Of a stretch of 64,000 nt of DNA, positions 54,493-62,545 are shown piece after piece. Position 1 is the first letter of the stretch. Every line of letters begins with the position of its first letter. Source of the stretch: Oceaniglobus trochenteri (GTDB lineage: Bacteria > Pseudomonadota > Alphaproteobacteria > Rhodobacterales > Rhodobacteraceae); the NCBI RefSeq assembly GCF_020529025.1, contig NZ_JACNMM010000004.1:62001-126000 (forward strand), read 5' to 3'. The notes beneath the pieces were generated by a model. It was not told the origin of the DNA. It worked only from the letters and a program-made list of their open reading frames with translations, and made no database searches. The position numbers and the translations under genes are program-made.

Positions 54493-55536
54493 ATGAAAAG
54501 AGTACCGCTGGGTGCGACCGACATCCAGGTTTCCGAATTCTGCCTCGGGTCGATGACCTGGGGAAGCCAGAACACAACCGAGGAAGGCCACGCCCAGATC
54601 GACCGGGCGCTGGAGCGGGGCGTCGACTTCATCGACACCGCCGAGATGTACCCGGTCAACCCGGTGACGGCGGAAACCGTGGGGCGCACCGAAACGGTGA
54701 TCGGCGACTGGATCGAAAAGACCGGCCGGCGCGATGATGTGGTGATCGCCACCAAGTGCAGCGGGCTGAACGACAGGTTCGTGCGCCAGGGTGAGCCGGT
54801 CAGCGGCGACAGCCTGCGCCGGGCGCTGGAAGGGTCGCTGAAGCGGCTGAGGACCGATCATGTCGATCTCTACCAGTTGCACTGGCCGAACCGGGGGTCG
54901 TTCCATTTCCGCCAGTACTGGGGCTTCGATCCCTCGGGGCAGGACGGCGCGGCGGCCAAGGCGCATTTCGCCGATGTCATGGAAACCCTGGCCGCGCTGG
55001 TGAAAGAGGGCAAGATCCGCGCCTTCGGGCTGTCGAACGAATCAACCTGGGGCACCCTGCAATGGAACGCCGCCGCCGCTGCCACGGGCGGGCCGCGGAT
55101 TGCGACGATGCAGAACGAATATTCCCTGCTGTGCCGTCAGTATGACACCGACCTGGCCGAGATGAGCCACCATGAAAAGGTCACGCTGCTGGCCTATTCG
55201 CCCCTGGCCGTCGGCTTTCTGACGGGCAAGTACCAGGGCGGCCAGATTCCGGCGGGATCGCGGATGGACATTTCGCCCGACCTTGGCGGGCGCAAGTCCG
55301 AACGGGTCTTTGCCGCCGTCGATGCCTATCTTGGCGTGGCGCGCAAACACGGGCTGAACCCGGTTCACATGGCCCTGGCCTTCACGCGCAGCCGGCCCTT
55401 CCGCACCATCCCTATCTTCGGCGCGACCTCGGTGGAACAACTCGACACCGCGATCGACGCGGCGGGCCTTGTCCTGTCGCAGGAGGTGCTGGACGACATC
55501 GCCGCAACCCACAAGGCGCACCCGATGCCCTATTGA
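54493..55536 (+). CDS. Aldo/keto reductase (Tas-like)
   Basis: A 347-aa NADP-dependent oxidoreductase. MKRVPLGATDIQVSEFCLGS opens the barrel, and the catalytic tetrad is in RGVDFIDTAEMYP (Asp, Tyr; about 41-53), VVIATKCSG (Lys, about 80-88) and YQLHWPNRG (His, about 126-134). The long loop TVGRTETVIGDWIEKTGRRD and PFRTIPIFGATSVEQLD match Tas. AGGAGA lies 6 nt before the ATG. Substrate unknown. Confidence 0.92.
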   Translation: MKRVPLGATDIQVSEFCLGSMTWGSQNTTEEGHAQIDRALERGVDFIDTAEMYPVNPVTAETVGRTETVIGDWIEKTGRRDDVVIATKCSGLNDRFVRQGEPVSGDSLRRALEGSLKRLRTDHVDLYQLHWPNRGSFHFRQYWGFDPSGQDGAAAKAHFADVMETLAALVKEGKIRAFGLSNESTWGTLQWNAAAAATGGPRIATMQNEYSLLCRQYDTDLAEMSHHEKVTLLAYSPLAVGFLTGKYQGGQIPAGSRMDISPDLGGRKSERVFAAVDAYLGVARKHGLNPVHMALAFTRSRPFRTIPIFGATSVEQLDTAIDAAGLVLSQEVLDDIAATHKAHPMPY

Positions 55537-55552
55537 CGGCGCGTCATTCCCC

Positions 55553-55579
55553 GGGGGCGGACCATGCAGGTTCGCCCCC
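55553..55579 (+). terminator. Hairpin after the aldo/keto reductase gene
   Basis: GGGGGCGGACC and GGTTCGCCCCC pair in 10 of 11 positions with one G-U, around an ATGCA loop, 17 nt after the stop codon. No T-run follows. Confidence 0.5.
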
Positions 55580-55631
55580 GTTGGGGGATGCGGGGCGATG
55601 ACAGGGTGTGGCGGTGGCATCTTTGGTCGTG

Positions 55632-55650
55632 AAATATCCCCGCCGGAGGC
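55632..55650 (-). repeat. Dispersed intergenic repeat, copy 2
   Basis: The complement reads GCCTCCGGCGGGGATATTT, matching copy 1 at 46854-46872 in 17 of 19 positions. It lies in the 184-nt gap upstream of the carnitine operon. Confidence 0.65.
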
Positions 55651-55720
55651 ATGAAAGCTCTCTTGGCCTTGCACGCGGGCTGCAAATGCCATTCCCTGTC
55701 GGCGGAAAGGGGGGCAGGCG

Positions 55721-56635
55721 ATGCCCATGCAGATGAATCGCGAGGTGTTCATAACCTGCGCGCTGACCGGATCGGGCGGCACGCAGGACAAAAGCCCCCA
55801 TGTGCCGCGCAGCCCGGCCCAGATCGCCGCCAGCGCCATCGAGGCGGCGCGCGCCGGGGCGGCGGTGGTTCATTGCCATGTGCGCGACCCCGAAACCGGC
55901 GCGGCATCTCGCGACCCGGCACTTTACCGCGAGCTGACCGCGCGTATCCGCGCCGCGCCCGTCGACATGGTGCTGAACCTGACCGCGGGCATGGGGGGCG
56001 ATCTTGTCTTCGGCGGCCCCGACGCGCCGCTGCCCCTTGAACCGGGCACCGACATGGTGGGCGCGGGCGAAAGGGTGGCGCATCTTGCGCAATGCCTGCC
56101 CGAGATCTGCACCCTGGATTGCGGCACCATGAACTTTGCCGAAGCCGATTACGTCATGGCCAACACGCCCGGCATGCTGCGCGCCATGGCGCGGGCGATG
56201 GCGGATCTGGGCATCCGCCCCGAAATCGAGGCCTTCGATACCGGCCACCTGTGGCTGGCCCGGCGCCTGGCCGAAGAGGGCGTTCTGGCCGAACCGGCGC
56301 TGGTGCAACTGTGCATGGGGGTGCCATGGGGCGCGCCCGACGATCTGAACACCTTCCTGGCCATGGTGAACAATATCCCGCGCGGCTGGACTTTTTCGGC
56401 CTTCGGGCTGGGGCGCCACCAGATGCCCTATGTCGCCGCCAGCGTGCTGGCGGGGGGCAATGTCCGCGTCGGGCTGGAGGACAACCTGATGCTGGAACGT
56501 GGCGTACTGGCCACCAACGCGCAACTGGTGGACCGTGCGGTGGGCATCGTCGAACGGCTGGGCGCCCGCGTGATGGGCCCTGAAGAGGTGCGCGCCCGTC
56601 TGGGCCTTGTGAAACGAACCCCCGAGGAGATGTGA
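55721..56635 (+). CDS. Beta-keto acid cleavage enzyme (BKACE, DUF849), probable dehydrocarnitine cleavage
   Basis: A 304-aa zinc-dependent enzyme of the BKACE family. FITCALTGSGGTQDKSPHVP (about 10-29) and AAVVHCHVRDPETG (about 48-61; the two His are metal ligands) are the conserved blocks; TLDCGTMNFAEADYVM (about 129-144) completes the barrel. In carnitine users this enzyme transfers the acetyl part of 3-dehydrocarnitine to acetyl-CoA, giving betainyl-CoA and acetoacetate. The carnitine dehydrogenase-thioesterase gene four genes downstream supports that substrate. AAAGGGGGG precedes the ATG. Coupled to the next gene by TGATG. Confidence 0.87.
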   Translation: MPMQMNREVFITCALTGSGGTQDKSPHVPRSPAQIAASAIEAARAGAAVVHCHVRDPETGAASRDPALYRELTARIRAAPVDMVLNLTAGMGGDLVFGGPDAPLPLEPGTDMVGAGERVAHLAQCLPEICTLDCGTMNFAEADYVMANTPGMLRAMARAMADLGIRPEIEAFDTGHLWLARRLAEEGVLAEPALVQLCMGVPWGAPDDLNTFLAMVNNIPRGWTFSAFGLGRHQMPYVAASVLAGGNVRVGLEDNLMLERGVLATNAQLVDRAVGIVERLGARVMGPEEVRARLGLVKRTPEEM

Positions 56636-57285
56636 TGCCGGTCCTGATGGTTTATGGTGACAGCAATTCCCACGGCTCGCCCCCGATGTCGGAGCTGGGG
56701 CAGCAGGGGCGGATGCCCGTCGCGCAGCGCTGGCCCTCGGTGATGGCGGCGGCGCTGGGCCCCGAGTGGGAGGTGCTGGTCGAAGGCCTGCCCGGGCGCA
56801 CCACGGTGCATGACGATCCGGTCGAGGGCGGATTTCGCAACGGGCTGAGCGTTCTGCCCGCTGTCCTGCACAGCCACGCGCCGCTGGACATGGTGGTGCT
56901 GATGCTGGGCACCAACGATCTGAAGCTGCGCTTCAACGTGCCGGCCATCGACATCGCCCTGTCGGTGGGGCGGCTGGCGGAAACGGTGCGCGCCAGTGGC
57001 GCGGCGCGCGACGTGATGATCGTCTGTCCGCCGGTGGTGCGCGAGGTGGGCGTGCTGGCCGGCATGTTCGAAGGGGCCGAGGCGCGGGGCGCGGGCCTTT
57101 TCGTGCACATGATGCAGGTCGCCGCGCGGCTGGGCTGCGGCTTCGTGGATGCGGGGGCCCATGTCGCAGTCGATCCGCTGGACGGGGTGCACCTCAGCGT
57201 CGCCTCGCATGCGGTTCTGGGGGGTGTGGTGGCCGATGCAGTGCGCGACCGGTTCAAACGGCAGATGAAGGGCGGCACCCCATGA
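56635..57285 (+). CDS. SGNH/GDSL hydrolase in the carnitine operon
   Basis: A 216-aa cytoplasmic SGNH-fold hydrolase without a signal peptide. VYGDSNSHGSPP (about 6-17) has the nucleophile Ser block, VVLMLGTNDLKLRF (about 84-97) the Asn of block III, and PLDGVHLSVAS (about 178-188) the Asp and His of block V. Between BKACE and carnitine dehydrogenase it might hydrolyse an acylcarnitine or choline-type ester. GAGGAG precedes the ATG by 6 nt. Ends in an ATGA overlap with the next gene. Confidence 0.88.
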   Translation: MPVLMVYGDSNSHGSPPMSELGQQGRMPVAQRWPSVMAAALGPEWEVLVEGLPGRTTVHDDPVEGGFRNGLSVLPAVLHSHAPLDMVVLMLGTNDLKLRFNVPAIDIALSVGRLAETVRASGAARDVMIVCPPVVREVGVLAGMFEGAEARGAGLFVHMMQVAARLGCGFVDAGAHVAVDPLDGVHLSVASHAVLGGVVADAVRDRFKRQMKGGTP

Positions 57286-57623
57286 TCCGCCCGTTTCTTG
57301 CCGCAGCCCTGCTGGTGCTGGTGGCCTGCCAGCCCGAACCCGAAACGCCCGACACCGGGCTGTCCGGCTATGATCCGAAGCTGATCGAGCGTCAGCAGGC
57401 CGCCTGCACCAAGCGCGGCGGGCGCTGGGGGCAGGGGGGCATCGGCGGGCGCTTCGTGTGTTACACCGATACCCGGGATGCGGGCAAAAGCTGTTCGGCG
57501 GGGTCGCAATGCGAGGGGCTGTGCCTGGCCCGGTCGCAAAGCTGTGCGCCGGTCACGCCCCTGTTCGGCTGCAACGCGGTGCTGACCGGTGGCGGAGCGG
57601 AGGCGACGATATGCGTGGATTGA
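57282..57623 (+). CDS. Cysteine-rich lipoprotein
   Basis: A 113-aa lipoprotein of unknown family. MIRPFLAAALLVLVAC ends in a lipobox. The mature part has eight further cysteines, four of them in SCSAGSQCEGLCLARSQSC, suitable for disulfides. It starts within the SGNH gene's stop (ATGA) and overlaps the lipocalin gene by 13 nt, so it belongs to the carnitine operon. It has no visible catalytic motif. Confidence 0.75.
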   Translation: MIRPFLAAALLVLVACQPEPETPDTGLSGYDPKLIERQQAACTKRGGRWGQGGIGGRFVCYTDTRDAGKSCSAGSQCEGLCLARSQSCAPVTPLFGCNAVLTGGGAEATICVD

Positions 57624-58162
57624 TCCTGGCCGCGGCCCTTCTGGCCGGTTGCAGCACCGCCGCGGTGCCGCCCGGCGTCTTCCCCAGCTACCGGGATGCC
57701 TCTGCGCCCTTCTCGTCGATCGCGCTGTTCGAACCGGCCCGCTATGCCGGAACCTGGTATGAAATCGCCCGCTACCCGGTGCCTTTCCAGGAAGGCTGTG
57801 TCGCCAGCCGGGCGCAGTACGACATGCAGCCCGACGGAACGCTGTCGGTGGTCAATACCTGCCGCGACCGTGCGCTTGACGGTGCGCTGCGCCGGATCGA
57901 AGGCACGGCCCGCCCGGTGGGGCCGGGGCGGTTGCAGGTGTCGTTCGACAGCGTGCCATTCCTCACATCGCCCTATTGGGTGCTCTGGGTGGATGAAGGC
58001 TATCGCACGGCGGTGGTGGGGGTGCCTTCGGGGCGGGCGGGGTGGATCCTGAACCGCGATCCGGTGATCCCGCAGGACAGGCTGAACGCCGCGCGGGAAA
58101 TCCTGGACTTCAACGGCTATGACCTGAGCCGCCTCGAGATGGTGCCGCAGGTCGCCCGGTGA
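57611..58162 (+). CDS. Lipocalin-family lipoprotein (Blc-like)
   Basis: A 183-aa outer-membrane lipoprotein. LILAAALLAGC is the lipobox signal; RYAGTWYEIARYPVPFQEGC (about 38-57) holds the GxWY lipocalin motif, and LDFNGYDLSRLEMVPQ is the Blc-type C-terminus. Lipocalins bind lipids and small hydrophobic molecules. It is in an operon with carnitine genes, coupled to the next gene by GTGA. Confidence 0.87.
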   Translation: MRGLILAAALLAGCSTAAVPPGVFPSYRDASAPFSSIALFEPARYAGTWYEIARYPVPFQEGCVASRAQYDMQPDGTLSVVNTCRDRALDGALRRIEGTARPVGPGRLQVSFDSVPFLTSPYWVLWVDEGYRTAVVGVPSGRAGWILNRDPVIPQDRLNAAREILDFNGYDLSRLEMVPQVAR

Positions 58163-59592
58163 CCGGCATTGCGGCGATCATCGGCGGCGGCGTCATCGGC
58201 GGTGGCTGGGCGGCGCGCTTTGCGCTGATGGGCTGGGAGGTGCGGGTCTGCGACCCCGACCCCGAAGCGGCGCGCAAGCTTGAGGCGGTGCTGGCGGCGG
58301 CGCGGTCGTCCTTTCCCGGCCTCTGGGACGTGGCCCTGCCACCCGAGGGGCAGGTGACCCTTTGTGCAACGCTGGAAGAGGCGGTGGAGGGTGCGACCTG
58401 GGTTCAGGAAAGCGTGCCCGAGCGGTTGGATCTGAAACACCGGATCCTGCGGGCGGTGCAGGTGGCCTGTGCGCCGGGCACGGTGGTTGCCTCGTCCACC
58501 AGCGGCTTTCGCCCGGCGCATTTGCGCGAGGGGGCGCTGCGCCCCGGTGAGATCATCGTCGCGCATCCGTTCAACCCGGTCTATCTTCTGCCGCTGGTCG
58601 AGGTGGTGGGCGAGGGGCCGCTCATCGCTCGGGCTTGCGCCCTTCTCTCTTCGCTGGGGATGGACCCCCTGCACCTGCGCCACGAAATCGACGGCCATCT
58701 GGCGGACCGCCTGCTTGAATCCGTCTGGCGCGAGGCGCTTTGGCTGATCGAGGATGGCCTTGCCACCACTGACCAGATCGACCGGGCGATCCGAATGGGG
58801 TTTGGCCTGCGCTGGGCGCAGATGGGCCTGTTCGAGACCTATCGCATTGCCGGGGGCGAAGCCGGAATGGCGCATTTCATCGAACAGTTCGGCCCCTGCC
58901 TGCACTGGCCCTGGAGCCGTCTGACCGATGTGCCCGAGTTGACCGGCGATCTGGTGGCGCGCATCGCGGCACAGTCCGACGCCCAGTCGGGCCACATGGA
59001 CATCCGCGTCCTGGAACGGGCGCGCGATACCAACCTTGTCGCCATCCTGCGGGCGCTGAAGGCGCAGGACTGGGGCGCGGGGGCGTTGCTGCGCCACCAT
59101 GACACGCAACGCCGGGCGGTGGAGTGGCTGCCCGAGGCGCCGCTTGTCACCGCTGCCCGCGCAGTGCCCCCCGACTGGACCGATGCAAACGGCCACATGA
59201 CCGAGGCGCGCTATCTTCAGGCCTTCTGCGATGCCAGCGACCGGTTTCTTGAAATCCTCGGCTGCGATGCCGATTACATCGCGCGCGGGCAGAGCTTTTT
59301 CACCGCCGAAACCCATATCCGCCACCTGAACGAGGCGCGCGCCGGTGAGCGTATCCGGATCGAGACGCTGTGCCTGAAGGCCGAGGGCGCCAAGCTGCAT
59401 CTGTTCCACCAGCTCTACCGCGACGAAATGCTTCTGGCGACAGGCGAGCATTTCCTGCTGCATGTCTCGCTGGACACGCGCCGCCCGGTGCCCCCCGAGG
59501 GCCGGTTGGCCGCCCGCATGGCGAAGGTGGCCGGGGACCACGGCCGCCTTGCGCGCCCCGATGGCATCGGCCGAGCGGTCGGGCGAAAGTGA
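58159..59592 (+). CDS. lcdH: Carnitine 3-dehydrogenase / betainyl-CoA thioesterase fusion
   Basis: A 477-aa bifunctional enzyme. IAAIIGGGVIGGGWAARFAL (about 3-22) is the NAD-binding loop of a 3-hydroxyacyl-CoA-dehydrogenase-like fold; IIVAHPFNPVYLLPLVEVVG (about 133-152) carries the catalytic His. Beyond about residue 330 a hot-dog thioesterase domain follows (WTDANGHMTEARYLQAFCDA). It oxidises L-carnitine to 3-dehydrocarnitine and hydrolyses betainyl-CoA to glycine betaine. GTG start overlaps the lipocalin stop. Carnitine dehydrogenase-thioesterase fusions are known from related alphaproteobacteria. Confidence 0.88.
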   Translation: MTGIAAIIGGGVIGGGWAARFALMGWEVRVCDPDPEAARKLEAVLAAARSSFPGLWDVALPPEGQVTLCATLEEAVEGATWVQESVPERLDLKHRILRAVQVACAPGTVVASSTSGFRPAHLREGALRPGEIIVAHPFNPVYLLPLVEVVGEGPLIARACALLSSLGMDPLHLRHEIDGHLADRLLESVWREALWLIEDGLATTDQIDRAIRMGFGLRWAQMGLFETYRIAGGEAGMAHFIEQFGPCLHWPWSRLTDVPELTGDLVARIAAQSDAQSGHMDIRVLERARDTNLVAILRALKAQDWGAGALLRHHDTQRRAVEWLPEAPLVTAARAVPPDWTDANGHMTEARYLQAFCDASDRFLEILGCDADYIARGQSFFTAETHIRHLNEARAGERIRIETLCLKAEGAKLHLFHQLYRDEMLLATGEHFLLHVSLDTRRPVPPEGRLAARMAKVAGDHGRLARPDGIGRAVGRK

Positions 59593-59598
59593 TCTTGG

Positions 59599-59619
59599 GG
59601 CGCGGCGGCGCCATTTTTT
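59599..59619 (+). terminator. Rho-independent terminator of the carnitine operon
   Basis: GGCGC and GCGCC pair around a GGCG loop, followed by A and TTTTTT, 7 nt after the lcdH stop codon. Confidence 0.7.
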
Positions 59620-59680
59620 ATCGCCGCATCGGGTGACACCGCCACTGGCGGGCCCTGCCGACCCGTGCCAAAAGGGCGCG

Positions 59681-60583
59681 ATGGACCCCTGGATTCTGAT
59701 CACCCTGACCGCCGCCTTTGCCCAGACCCTGCGGTTCATGGCGCAAAAGCAGCTGAAAACCGTCGGCCTTTCCACCGGCGGCGCCACCTTTGCGCGCTTC
59801 CTGTTCTCGGCGCCCCTGGTGGCGGTGCTGATCCTGTCCTATGCGGCGGCCAGCGGGCAGGCCCTGCCGGGCACCTCGGGCCGGTTCTGGACCTTTGCCA
59901 TGGTCGGCGGGGCGGCGCAGATCCTGGCGACCATGTGCATCGTCGCGCTGTTTTCGCACCGCAACTTCGCCGTCGGGATCACCTTCAAGAAGACCGAGGT
60001 GGTTCAGACGGCGGTGGTTTCGACCATCGTCCTGGACGAGGGCGTTTCGGCGCGCGGAGCGCTGGCCATCGGGATCGGCTTTCTCGGGGTGCTTCTGCTG
60101 TCGGACCCGCCGGGCGGCACGGGGCCTTGGCGGCGCAGGCTGTTCAACCGCGCGGCGGGGCTGGGCCTTCTGTCTGGGGTCTTCTTCGCCTTTTCCGCCG
60201 TGGGGTATCGGGGGGCATCCCTGGCGCTGGAAAGCGGTGACGTGATCCTGCGGGCGGGCTGTACGCTGGCCATCGTGACGGCCTGCCAGACGGCCGTGAT
60301 GGCGCTGTGGCTGGCGGTGCGGGAAAACGGGCAGATCGGGCAGGTCGTGGCGGCCTGGCGGATTGCCGGCCTTGTTGGGCTGGCCTCGATGGTGGGGTCG
60401 TTCTGCTGGTTCACGGCCTTCACGTTGCAGAACGCCGCCTATGTGAACGCGCTGGGGCAGGTCGAGATCCTGTTCTCGCTCGGGGCCTCGGTGCTGGTGT
60501 TCCGCGAGAGGCTGTCCTGGCGCGAGGGCATGGGCATGGCCCTGCTGACCCTGTCGATCCTGGTGCTGATCCTCGCGCTATAG
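59681..60583 (+). CDS. EamA-family (DMT) permease
   Basis: A 300-aa membrane protein with ten segments in two EamA halves. WILITLTAAFAQTLRFMAQK (about 4-23) and GVLLLSDPPGG end the first half; FNRAAGLGLLSGVFFAFSAV opens the second, and ILFSLGASVLVFRERLSWRE is the closing EamA block. Substrate unknown. No strong ribosome site precedes the ATG at 59681. Its end overlaps the convergent NUDIX gene by 6 nt. Confidence 0.87.
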   Translation: MDPWILITLTAAFAQTLRFMAQKQLKTVGLSTGGATFARFLFSAPLVAVLILSYAAASGQALPGTSGRFWTFAMVGGAAQILATMCIVALFSHRNFAVGITFKKTEVVQTAVVSTIVLDEGVSARGALAIGIGFLGVLLLSDPPGGTGPWRRRLFNRAAGLGLLSGVFFAFSAVGYRGASLALESGDVILRAGCTLAIVTACQTAVMALWLAVRENGQIGQVVAAWRIAGLVGLASMVGSFCWFTAFTLQNAAYVNALGQVEILFSLGASVLVFRERLSWREGMGMALLTLSILVLILAL

Positions 60584-61276
60584 CGGGGCGCCGGCCCGCC
60601 CGAGGCGGCGAAACAGGCTTTCCTCGTCGTTGTTCTGGAAGAAGGGCACCGAGGGCGGCGCATCGAGAGCGGGCAGGCGGGCCGCCACCTCGGCCAGGAC
60701 AACCTCGGTGATGAATGGCAGATCGAAGCTGCGCGCCTTGGCCAGTGGTATCCATTGCAGGTGAGAAAGTTCGTCCGAGGCGCGCGAGAAATCGTCGGGG
60801 TCACCCGCTATACGGGCGGCATCGGCCAGGAAGAACCGCGCATCGAACCGGCGCGGCCGCCCCGGCGGTGTGATGGCACGAAAGACGAACCGCATGCCCG
60901 TGGGGGCGGGCAGATGGCCGGTTTCCGCAAAGCTGCGCCAGTTCTCGGGTGGTGTGCCGGGCCAGCGGTGGGGCTGGCCCAGGATCAGGCCGGTTTCCTC
61001 CCACAATTCGCGGATGGCGGCGGCGACAAGGGCCAATGGCTCGGCCCGGCCGGCGGCCTGGGTCAGGCGGGCGCGGCACAGACCGTTGATCGCGCGGGCC
61101 ATGGGAATGCCGGTGTCGGTGGGATCGACCGCGCCGCCGGGAAAGACGAACTTGCCGGGCATGAAGGCGGCATTGCGCCCCCGCTGGCCCATCAGAACCT
61201 GGGGAGTGGGCCCCCCGGCGTCGCGTACGAGGATCAGCGTTGCCGCATCGCGCAGGGCGGATTTGTCCAGTGCCAT
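60578..61276 (-). CDS. NUDIX hydrolase
   Basis: A 232-aa NUDIX-fold pyrophosphohydrolase. KFVFPGGAVDP (about 42-52) starts the NUDIX region and AAIRELWEETGLILG (about 88-102) holds the REx2EEx G core; an insert separates the two parts, as in the CoA-pyrophosphatase-like group. The ATG at 61276 is preferred over 61333, which would overlap the upstream gene. It lies 29 nt after the DUF983 gene and is co-transcribed with it. Confidence 0.87.
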   Translation of the reverse strand: MALDKSALRDAATLILVRDAGGPTPQVLMGQRGRNAAFMPGKFVFPGGAVDPTDTGIPMARAINGLCRARLTQAAGRAEPLALVAAAIRELWEETGLILGQPHRWPGTPPENWRSFAETGHLPAPTGMRFVFRAITPPGRPRRFDARFFLADAARIAGDPDDFSRASDELSHLQWIPLAKARSFDLPFITEVVLAEVAARLPALDAPPSVPFFQNNDEESLFRRLGRAGAPL

Positions 61277-61305
61277 GGCAGGCCCTTCGTCCGGGGTGGC
61301 GGCGA

Positions 61306-61713
61306 TCAGAAGCCGTGCATCCGCCGCGCCCATTGGAACGCGACCATCGCGCCCTTGAGTCGCGGGAGAAGATAAAGCGAAAGTGCCACGCAGCCCACAG
61401 AAAACACCGTTGCCAGGATCATCGGCTGGGGCCGGAAGGTGGTGAAGGCGATATGCATCAGCGGCGCCATGATGTGCCCGACCAGAAGGATCGTCAGATA
61501 GGCGGGCCCGTCATCGGCCCGCTGGTGCCGGAAGGACTCGGAACAGACCGGGCAGTGATCGCGCACCTTGAGATAGCCCTTCAGCATCGGCCCCGCGCCG
61601 CAGTTCGGGCAGCGCCGCCGCCAGCCGCGAAACATCGCCGGGCGCAGCGCGCGCTCGGCCTGCTCGGTGGTCTGGCCGTCGTCGACGGGGGCCTCGGTGG
61701 CCGCATCATACAT
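61306..61713 (-). CDS. DUF983 membrane protein
   Basis: A 135-aa protein with two CxxC pairs (CPNCGAG and CPVCSES, residues about 36-60), suited to metal binding, then two membrane segments (YLTILLVGHIMAPLMHIAF; MILATVFSVGCVALSLYLL). DUF983 is common in alphaproteobacteria and often precedes a NUDIX hydrolase gene, as here. AAAGG precedes the ATG at 61713 by 8 nt; the frame is open 13 codons further. Function unknown. Confidence 0.88.
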   Translation of the reverse strand: MYDAATEAPVDDGQTTEQAERALRPAMFRGWRRRCPNCGAGPMLKGYLKVRDHCPVCSESFRHQRADDGPAYLTILLVGHIMAPLMHIAFTTFRPQPMILATVFSVGCVALSLYLLPRLKGAMVAFQWARRMHGF

Positions 61714-61834
61714 GTCTGCGCCTTTCGGTGGGTGCGGGTGACTTCTGCCCATATAGGCCGCTGCAGGCTATATCTCAAAGGCGCGGCCGCGTCCTTGCGT
61801 CGGGATGTCGCAAAAGAATGACAGATTGTGCGAC

Positions 61835-61859
61835 GGAACCCCGGGCCTGCCCCGTTTGA
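61835..61859 (+). promoter_or_regulatory. Possible ECF sigma-factor promoter
   Basis: GGAAC (61835-61839) and TTTGA (61855-61859) are 15 nt apart, resembling ECF -35 (GGAAC) and a weak -10. It is upstream of the EF-hand/ECF operon, consistent with autoregulation. The -10 is not canonical. Confidence 0.35.
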
Positions 61860-61916
61860 TGTTCAGAAGGGCAGGCACAGGGCGCTGTCCGATGTGAAGA
61901 ACATCAAGGAGACGAC

Positions 61917-62462
61917 ATGACTTCCAAGGCAAAACTCATCGCCGGCCTGACGGCCCTGGCCATCGGCGCCACCGCGTTCAGCGCGACCACCGCCGTTGCA
62001 CGCGACAACCGGATGGCCCCGCCCGCCTTCAGCGAACTTGACGCCGACGGCAACGGTAGCATCAACCGCGCCGATCTGACCGCCCTGGCCGAGGCCCGCT
62101 TCCGGGCCGCCGACACCGATGGCAACGGCACGCTTTCGGCGGCCGAACTCCAGGCCCGGGCCGAGCAGCGCGCCAGCGAACGGGCGGCGCAGATGGCCAC
62201 CCGCATGATCAATTCGCTTGACGCCGATGGCGACGGTGCGCTGAGCGCCGAGGAAATGCGGGACATGCGCAAGGGCCGCAGGGGCGGCGGCGACATGGGC
62301 GCACGGATGATCGAACGCGCCGACACCGATGGCGACGGCGCGGTTTCCGAGGCCGAATATGCGGCAGCGCTTGAAAAGATGGAAAAGCGCGGCGGCAAGA
62401 AACGTGGTGAGGGGCGCGGCCACGGCGGCAAGCACGGCAAGGACCGCCGCGACGACAAGTAA
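61917..62462 (+). CDS. Secreted four-EF-hand protein
   Basis: A 181-aa exported calcium-binding-type protein. The signal is MTSKAKLIAGLTALAIGATA, then mature from about residue 30. Four EF-hand loops are seen at residues 42-53 (DADGNGSINRAD), 66-77 (DTDGNGTLSAAE), 102-113 (DADGDGALSAEE) and 136-147 (DTDGDGAVSEAE). The C-terminal tail (157-181) is Lys/Gly/His-rich. AAGGAG precedes the ATG. First gene of an operon with an ECF sigma factor. Confidence 0.9.
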   Translation: MTSKAKLIAGLTALAIGATAFSATTAVARDNRMAPPAFSELDADGNGSINRADLTALAEARFRAADTDGNGTLSAAELQARAEQRASERAAQMATRMINSLDADGDGALSAEEMRDMRKGRRGGGDMGARMIERADTDGDGAVSEAEYAAALEKMEKRGGKKRGEGRGHGGKHGKDRRDDK

Positions 62463-62470
62463 GCCGACCG

Positions 62471-62495
62471 GATGCCGGGGGTCTTCCCCGGCATC
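62471..62495 (+). terminator. Hairpin between the EF-hand gene and the sigma-factor gene
   Basis: GATGCCGGGG and CCCCGGCATC form a perfect 10-bp stem with a GTCTT loop. No T-run follows, so it may attenuate transcription into the sigma gene or stabilise the EF-hand message. Confidence 0.5.
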
Positions 62496-62545
62496 CCATG
62501 CAAGTGGATTGCCCGAACGATGAAAGCAGGCTAGCCCCCGTGACG

